NCBI GenBank assembly: GCA_016508695.1
Contig: VNKQ01000020.1
Location: 310,001-374,000, forward strand
Length of the DNA stretch: 64,000 bases
Source of the DNA: Hyphodiscus hymeniophilus
Taxonomy: Eukaryota > Ascomycota > Leotiomycetes > Helotiales > Hyphodiscaceae
Direction: 5' to 3'
The first letter of the stretch is position 1. Every line of letters begins with the position of its first letter. Below the pieces are notes generated by a model, which worked only from the letters and a program-made list of their open reading frames with translations, had not been told where the DNA came from and ran no database searches. Shown here in pieces: positions 59,725 through 64,000 of the stretch. The translations under genes were made by a program, and so were the position numbers.

Positions 59725-60635
59725 ATGGCAACTTCTCTTCCAGAAACAATCGAATCCATGGCGGACCGCGGAGTTCCCATCGCCCCGCTCTCGATCATCT
59801 CACTCGTCAAGCTTCGTGCAGAAGACCCAGCTGAACTTACTCTCCTAGACAAAGCGGCGTCTAGTACAGGTCTCTTCTACCTTGATCTTCACGGCGACCT
59901 CGAAGGCGAGCGTGTTCTTTCACATCTCCCCGATGTCTATGCAGTAGTCGAGAAGTACTTTGCCCAGCCCGAGGAAGCTAAAGTGAAGGACACCAGGCTT
60001 GATATCAAAGCTTCGCAGGATCTGGGATGGAAAAAGGGCTATGGGGGCGAATCCTTTGAGGTGGGAATACCTGAGTCATCCACTACAGTTCTACTGTCAT
60101 TAATACAATGAACTAGATATCACGGGACGAAGTAGCATCAAGAGGGACGTCCGTTTCGCATCTCCCGCAGCTATTTCAAAAGGAGTGGAAGAAAATCGCA
60201 GAGATCAGCGCTGGATGTGACGAGGCTTGCTTGATGTTACTCAACAGTCTTTCCACAGACTATGCGGTGCACCACCGTGCCTCCCATCCGAGTGATACAG
60301 GCCTGAAGCTAGTTCTGCATCCATCGGTCGGCAGGTTGTCTGACGAACGGGACACCCTGCATACCGACAGTGGTACGCTGACACTTCTGTTCTACAAGGA
60401 CTGGAGCATAAACGCCTTTCTCCCAGATTCCAACTTATGGGCCTTTACACCACCAATGGAGGGGTGTGCCCTGATTAACGTTGCAAATTCGCTGCAGAGA
60501 CTGTCAGGGGGAAAGTTGCACTCTCCGAAGCACAGAGTTACACAACCGTTCGACGGCGCAAAAAACCGGTACTACCTCAGCTACTTCTTGAGACCGGAGA
60601 CGGTTTTGATAGAAAAATGGAACGCTGCCAAATAA
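59725..60635 (+). CDS. 2-oxoglutarate/Fe(II) oxygenase, IPNS-like
   Basis: Model: join(59725..60060, 60117..60635), 284 aa. The N-terminal DIOX_N part reads SIISLVKLRAEDPAELTLLD and STGLFYLDLHGD. The core has HTDSGTLTLLFYKDWSINAF (H-x-D), the distal His in KLHSPKHRVTQP, and the 2OG Arg in NRYYLSYFLRPE. It is shorter than usual (about 320-360), and its distal part matches better than its N-terminus. It probably hydroxylates or desaturates an intermediate of the neighbouring pathway. The start at 59725 follows a weak leader, so a different first exon cannot be excluded. Confidence 0.85.
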
Positions 60636-61249
60636 TCAGACTTGTTATTTTTGCTCCAAAGCTTCGATACGGAAGTGGCCATGCAGCCGGCTGATCTGCT
60701 GAGTTCAGCTGCATTTGAGACGAAGATGTAGGATCTACATGTTATTTTTCATGTCGTAAGGCGAAAGGAGTTGAAAAGTGGTTTTTTACCAGTGAAGTTT
60801 CAATCTAAAGGCCCGTCTCCAGCGCAGTTTTGCTGCCGTAGCCTGTAGGACATACTGTAACATAAGAAGTAATACACTTTATGGGTGCATCACTGTCAAC
60901 CTATTGTCACATGAATTTTGCCGGAAGATGGATTTGGGATAGACATCATAGAAAATGAGCGTAAACCAGTAAGAAGGGTTTTCGGCGGTAGCTATGAGAG
61001 TGCAGCACGAATTACGATATCCTATGTTTGTACGAAGTTCTTACCGCGTCTGATATCCACCACAGCACGGAAGGACCCATAAATAAATTCTCGGGCGTCT
61101 CTACTGGATGGCTGAGAAAAGTAAGGGGCTTTATAGTCCAAAGATCATTTGGGTCTGGTGATAGTTTTTGTGACATTTGGAAAGGATTGCACCGAAGTGG
61201 TCTTCACTTCTTCCACTGCCCTTGGCCAATTAACCTCTCACCATTTATC
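60636..61249. other. intergenic, promoter of the diiron oxidase gene
   Basis: 614 nt separates two same-direction genes. The frame upstream of 61250 is open to 61028 without recognisable content. Confidence 0.4.
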
Positions 61250-63484
61250 ATGGAAGCTCTCTTTTTTGGATGTATGTCCATTTTTACCACCATAATCACT
61301 GTTGTTATGATCATATCTGCAGGCCGTTACTTTCCAAACATCCTTCAAACAAGTCAAGCCTCAAAAACTGATAGCAAGGTTTCCACCCGCGATAAAAGTG
61401 AGGACCATACCAAAAGGACGCATCCAGAATTAGAACATGCAAGCAAAGGCTTGAACGAAACCGAAACTGAGGATCTTAAAGCGATCAAGCAGCTATACTA
61501 TCAGTTACATAGTCTTGAGCAATCCCCCCGCGTGCTTCCCCAAGCCAGAGGACTTTTACTCTCTCTTCTGAAAGAGACAAGTGCAAAAGCCCAGGCACTT
61601 CCTGATCATGATAGTATTTTGTCAGTTCACTCATTCTCGCGACAAGAACTGGAGGACTTTCAGCGCAGAAGGGACACCAATATTGGCAAAGAATGGGAGC
61701 AATACAACTTTCGAAGAAAAGAAGGTGGACCACGAGAACTGTTCAGAGATAGAGAAGAGGCTATCTGGTGGTTGAAGCAAATTTCACCTGTCAAGTATGT
61801 TGACGGGGCGTGGCTTGGTCATGTTGGCAAAGTCACCACCCCATTTGCCCTTCAGAAAACGATGAAAGGGGCATGGCAGATATTGTTCGAGGAGCTAGGC
61901 GATGGAGATTTGGAGAAAAATCATGTGCATTTGTATCACAAGCTACTTGGGATTATCGCACCGGGTTTTCCGACTGCAGAAGAGCTCGACTTCGGTCACT
62001 CACGTCATCAGCTCGACGACCTTGGTGTATGGAAATCCGCAATTGCTCAGTTACTCGTCTCCCTCTTCCCGAGCGAGTTTTTACCCGAAATTTTGGGGTT
62101 CAATCTTCACTTTGAAGCGATCTCTATGGACACACTGAAGGCTGGAATGGAATTGAAGGAAGTTGGTATCGACCCGTACTACTTCATCCTTCACATATCA
62201 ATCGACAATGCGCACTCTGGTCACAGCGCAATTGCGATCGAGATAGTCTGCGAGTATATGGACCACATACGGAAATATAAAGGAGAAGCTGCGTCGCAAA
62301 GAGCATGGCAAAAGATTCAGGCAGGCTATCTCCTCTCATCGGGCTTACCAGGGACAACAGTCTGCCCGTCCAAAAGAAGACTGTTGAATAACTCCACCGT
62401 TTCCCTGAGCCCGACCGAAACGGAGGTAATGAAAATTTTCATGGCCAAAGCGCAAGTCGTGCATGGGATCCACTGCAGTAGTAGAGTCAGAATCGGATCT
62501 CGAAGCGTGGCCGACTGGCTTGACCCAGTGGCACTCGAATCGAAAGATTGGCAGATGGATCTACTCAATGCGCTGAGCAGCAGTAAATACTGGATCTGCA
62601 GGGGAGATAGCAGCAGAAGCCGCTTCATGCAGGAGTTACAATGGAATGGAAGAATGTTCGGCTCCTTCACCCAAGATGAATACGATGCCTTGAAAAATTG
62701 GGTCGATCATCTGCCCAACGTGTGCGGGGTCCTTGAAGGCCTTGATACGGTGCAGGCTACTGACTACAGCGACGAAGACATCCTGTCCGGGAACCCCACC
62801 TTCCAAACTCTACCCAGTGGCAAAATATTTGAAATCACTTCTTTGGAATACTCGGCCACGACTGTATTCTCAGTTGAGAGTCTCCCAGCTATGGACTTAA
62901 GCAACCGTCCAATTGTTGAGAGTTTTCTCCCGCTCTGGTTTTCTCATCCTTGCCTCCTTCGCGGATTCATCTCTGTTCCATTTAAAACGAAGACCAATTT
63001 CGCATGCACTATCATCAAAATCCTACGTGCTCAGGGAGGATTTGATATTGAGCAGGAATGTGTAGCGGGGATGGGCGAAGTCCGGCGTCCAAATAGCCTT
63101 GGACTGGCAGGAATTGGCATGAACATGATGGTTCAACAAGGTGTCTCCCTCGATGAAGTACGTTCACTCAAGCACGTTATACAGTTATGGCCTTCGGAGT
63201 TTGCGGTTCAAATGCTACACATTTCGATGCGACCGATAGAAAACAAGCCTGTGCTCATTGGCATGGCGACTGCATTTGCGAAGATGCATAAAATGGTTGT
63301 GGGCTCCAAAATATCTCTGTTGTCTGCTCAGGACCAGGTCATTCTACAGAATATAGCCCAGAGAGAGTTGGAAGGTCTTGGACTGTGCTGGAAGGAGCTT
63401 GAGGCCGATGAAAGGGCACACGCTGAGTGTTGTAGAGGATATCTCACTGCCGCACATGAGATCAAGATATGCTTTCGGGCATGA
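61250..63484 (+). CDS. haem-oxygenase-like diiron oxidase (PF14518-like), membrane-anchored
   Basis: A single exon encodes 744 aa from the ATG at 61250, which opens a hydrophobic anchor (MEALFFGCMSIFTTIITVVM). The core resembles the iron-containing redox enzyme family (Haem_oxygenas_2, HDO fold): ISPVKYVDGAWLGHVGK, then LFEELGDGDLEKNHVHLYHK, FLPEILGFNLHFEAIS and HISIDNAHSGHSAIAI. Candidate iron ligands are Glu215, His225, Glu280/Glu289, Asp319 and His322/His325. A second conserved block, about 410-510, has KIFMAKAQVVHGIHCSSRVR and SRSRFMQELQWNGRMFGSFT. HDO enzymes such as UndA, BesC and SznF cleave C-C bonds or N-oxygenate amines. The C-terminal 230 residues are unrecognised. It is the last gene in view of the putative cluster. 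Confidence 0.8.
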   Translation: MEALFFGCMSIFTTIITVVMIISAGRYFPNILQTSQASKTDSKVSTRDKSEDHTKRTHPELEHASKGLNETETEDLKAIKQLYYQLHSLEQSPRVLPQARGLLLSLLKETSAKAQALPDHDSILSVHSFSRQELEDFQRRRDTNIGKEWEQYNFRRKEGGPRELFRDREEAIWWLKQISPVKYVDGAWLGHVGKVTTPFALQKTMKGAWQILFEELGDGDLEKNHVHLYHKLLGIIAPGFPTAEELDFGHSRHQLDDLGVWKSAIAQLLVSLFPSEFLPEILGFNLHFEAISMDTLKAGMELKEVGIDPYYFILHISIDNAHSGHSAIAIEIVCEYMDHIRKYKGEAASQRAWQKIQAGYLLSSGLPGTTVCPSKRRLLNNSTVSLSPTETEVMKIFMAKAQVVHGIHCSSRVRIGSRSVADWLDPVALESKDWQMDLLNALSSSKYWICRGDSSRSRFMQELQWNGRMFGSFTQDEYDALKNWVDHLPNVCGVLEGLDTVQATDYSDEDILSGNPTFQTLPSGKIFEITSLEYSATTVFSVESLPAMDLSNRPIVESFLPLWFSHPCLLRGFISVPFKTKTNFACTIIKILRAQGGFDIEQECVAGMGEVRRPNSLGLAGIGMNMMVQQGVSLDEVRSLKHVIQLWPSEFAVQMLHISMRPIENKPVLIGMATAFAKMHKMVVGSKISLLSAQDQVILQNIAQRELEGLGLCWKELEADERAHAECCRGYLTAAHEIKICFRA

Positions 63485-64000
63485 TTTTCAAGCACGCAGT
63501 TTCTCACCATTGATCACTTGATTTGACTTAAAGTTGATCCGCCAACTTGCAGGCCGAAGTCGAGTCGAGGATGATGACTGCGGCCAGTAAGCCCTTCATG
63601 AAAGACGATGTATGGCTTCTCATTATCTTTGAGGATCTAGACATGAAATGGCTGCTCTCTTTTACCACTCCTCGAGCCTCAAATAGTGATTGTGACGCCG
63701 GGTACGGGAACCCCTGATTTTAGCGAGCCCCACGCCCAATTGGCGAATGGGAGACTAGTGACTGAGAAAACACCCTTTCGCAAAAGTACCTGGGGAGCAC
63801 AAAAGCAGAGAGCACTGGCTGAGATACTTTTGAGCGCCATCAATTATAACAATACTGGGAGCAAAGATGAAATAAAACAAGTGAATTGAGTGGCTATACG
63901 GTACTACGGAGGAAGTATAGTACCTCCATGCATGTGCCCGCTGCATGTTTTGTATGACACAACTGTTTCCAATCAAGGCCATGGCTTCTAAATAACACAC
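63485..64000. other. 3' flank, no gene recognised
   Basis: Short frames at 63686-63889 (+) and 63755-64000 (-) have no family resemblance. A neighbouring gene may begin beyond the right edge. Confidence 0.35.

Noticed and set aside
61028..61249. N-terminal extension of the diiron oxidase by 74 codons
   Set aside because: The extension has no pattern, whereas the ATG at 61250 begins a good membrane anchor. Not fully excluded.
52105..63484. Isocyanide synthase (DIT1-type) cluster
   Set aside because: A TauD-like dioxygenase is present, but no DIT1/PvcA domain was seen anywhere in the region.
1..64000. CRISPR arrays, operons, insertion sequences, rRNA or tRNA genes
   Set aside because: The DNA is eukaryotic; no regular spaced repeats, terminal inverted repeats or transposase fragments were noticed, and no cloverleaf could be supported by eye.

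Overview
The window is nuclear DNA of a filamentous ascomycete (Pezizomycotina). The genes carry many introns of about 45-65 nt with GTRNGT donors and CTNAC-like branch points. The families are typical of moulds: Zn2Cys6 and DUF3425 bZIP regulators, a CYP52-type P450, an ApsA/Num1 cortical anchor, a secreted phospholipase B and 2-oxoglutarate (2OG) oxygenases. The style suggests Leotiomycetes, but that is only an impression. All gene models were built by hand; joins were accepted when both the frame and the family alignment closed.

Layout. 1-10.4 kb is gene-poor: a TupA-like substrate-binding protein, an MFS carrier of the MFSD10/TetA type, a CYP52-type P450, and the decayed remains of a SAM methyltransferase near 9 kb. 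10.4-28 kb is mostly housekeeping: a SnoaL-like protein, importin-7/8 (Nmd5/Sxm1 type), a peroxisomal copper amine oxidase, a secreted cysteine-rich protein, the splicing factor Cwc24/RNF113 (broken by one base in this sequence) and ApsA/Num1. 27.9-41 kb is mixed: two unrecognised proteins, an IPNS-like 2OG oxygenase, a SYLF/Ysc84 protein, a Zn2Cys6 regulator, phospholipase B and a DUF3425 bZIP regulator. 41.8-51.4 kb holds a RING-containing SNF2 ATPase (Uls1/Rad5/Rad16 type), a type II membrane nucleotide pyrophosphatase/phosphodiesterase and a small cupin.

52.1-63.5 kb is the most interesting part. Five enzyme and transporter genes lie together, partly as divergent pairs: an acyl-CoA-synthetase-like AMP ligase, a TauD/TfdA dioxygenase, a 14-TM-type MFS exporter, a second IPNS-like 2OG oxygenase, and a 744-residue membrane-anchored haem-oxygenase-like diiron oxidase (PF14518-like). 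No PKS, NRPS, terpene or isocyanide synthase is in view. This looks like a core-less, non-haem-iron-rich biosynthetic cluster that activates a small acid, oxidises it several times and exports the product. This is inference from gene content; the cluster may continue past the right edge.

A second theme is splicing. One MFS gene needs a 2-nt microexon, another has a 27-nt exon, and three to four genes need GC-AG introns to keep conserved motifs in frame.
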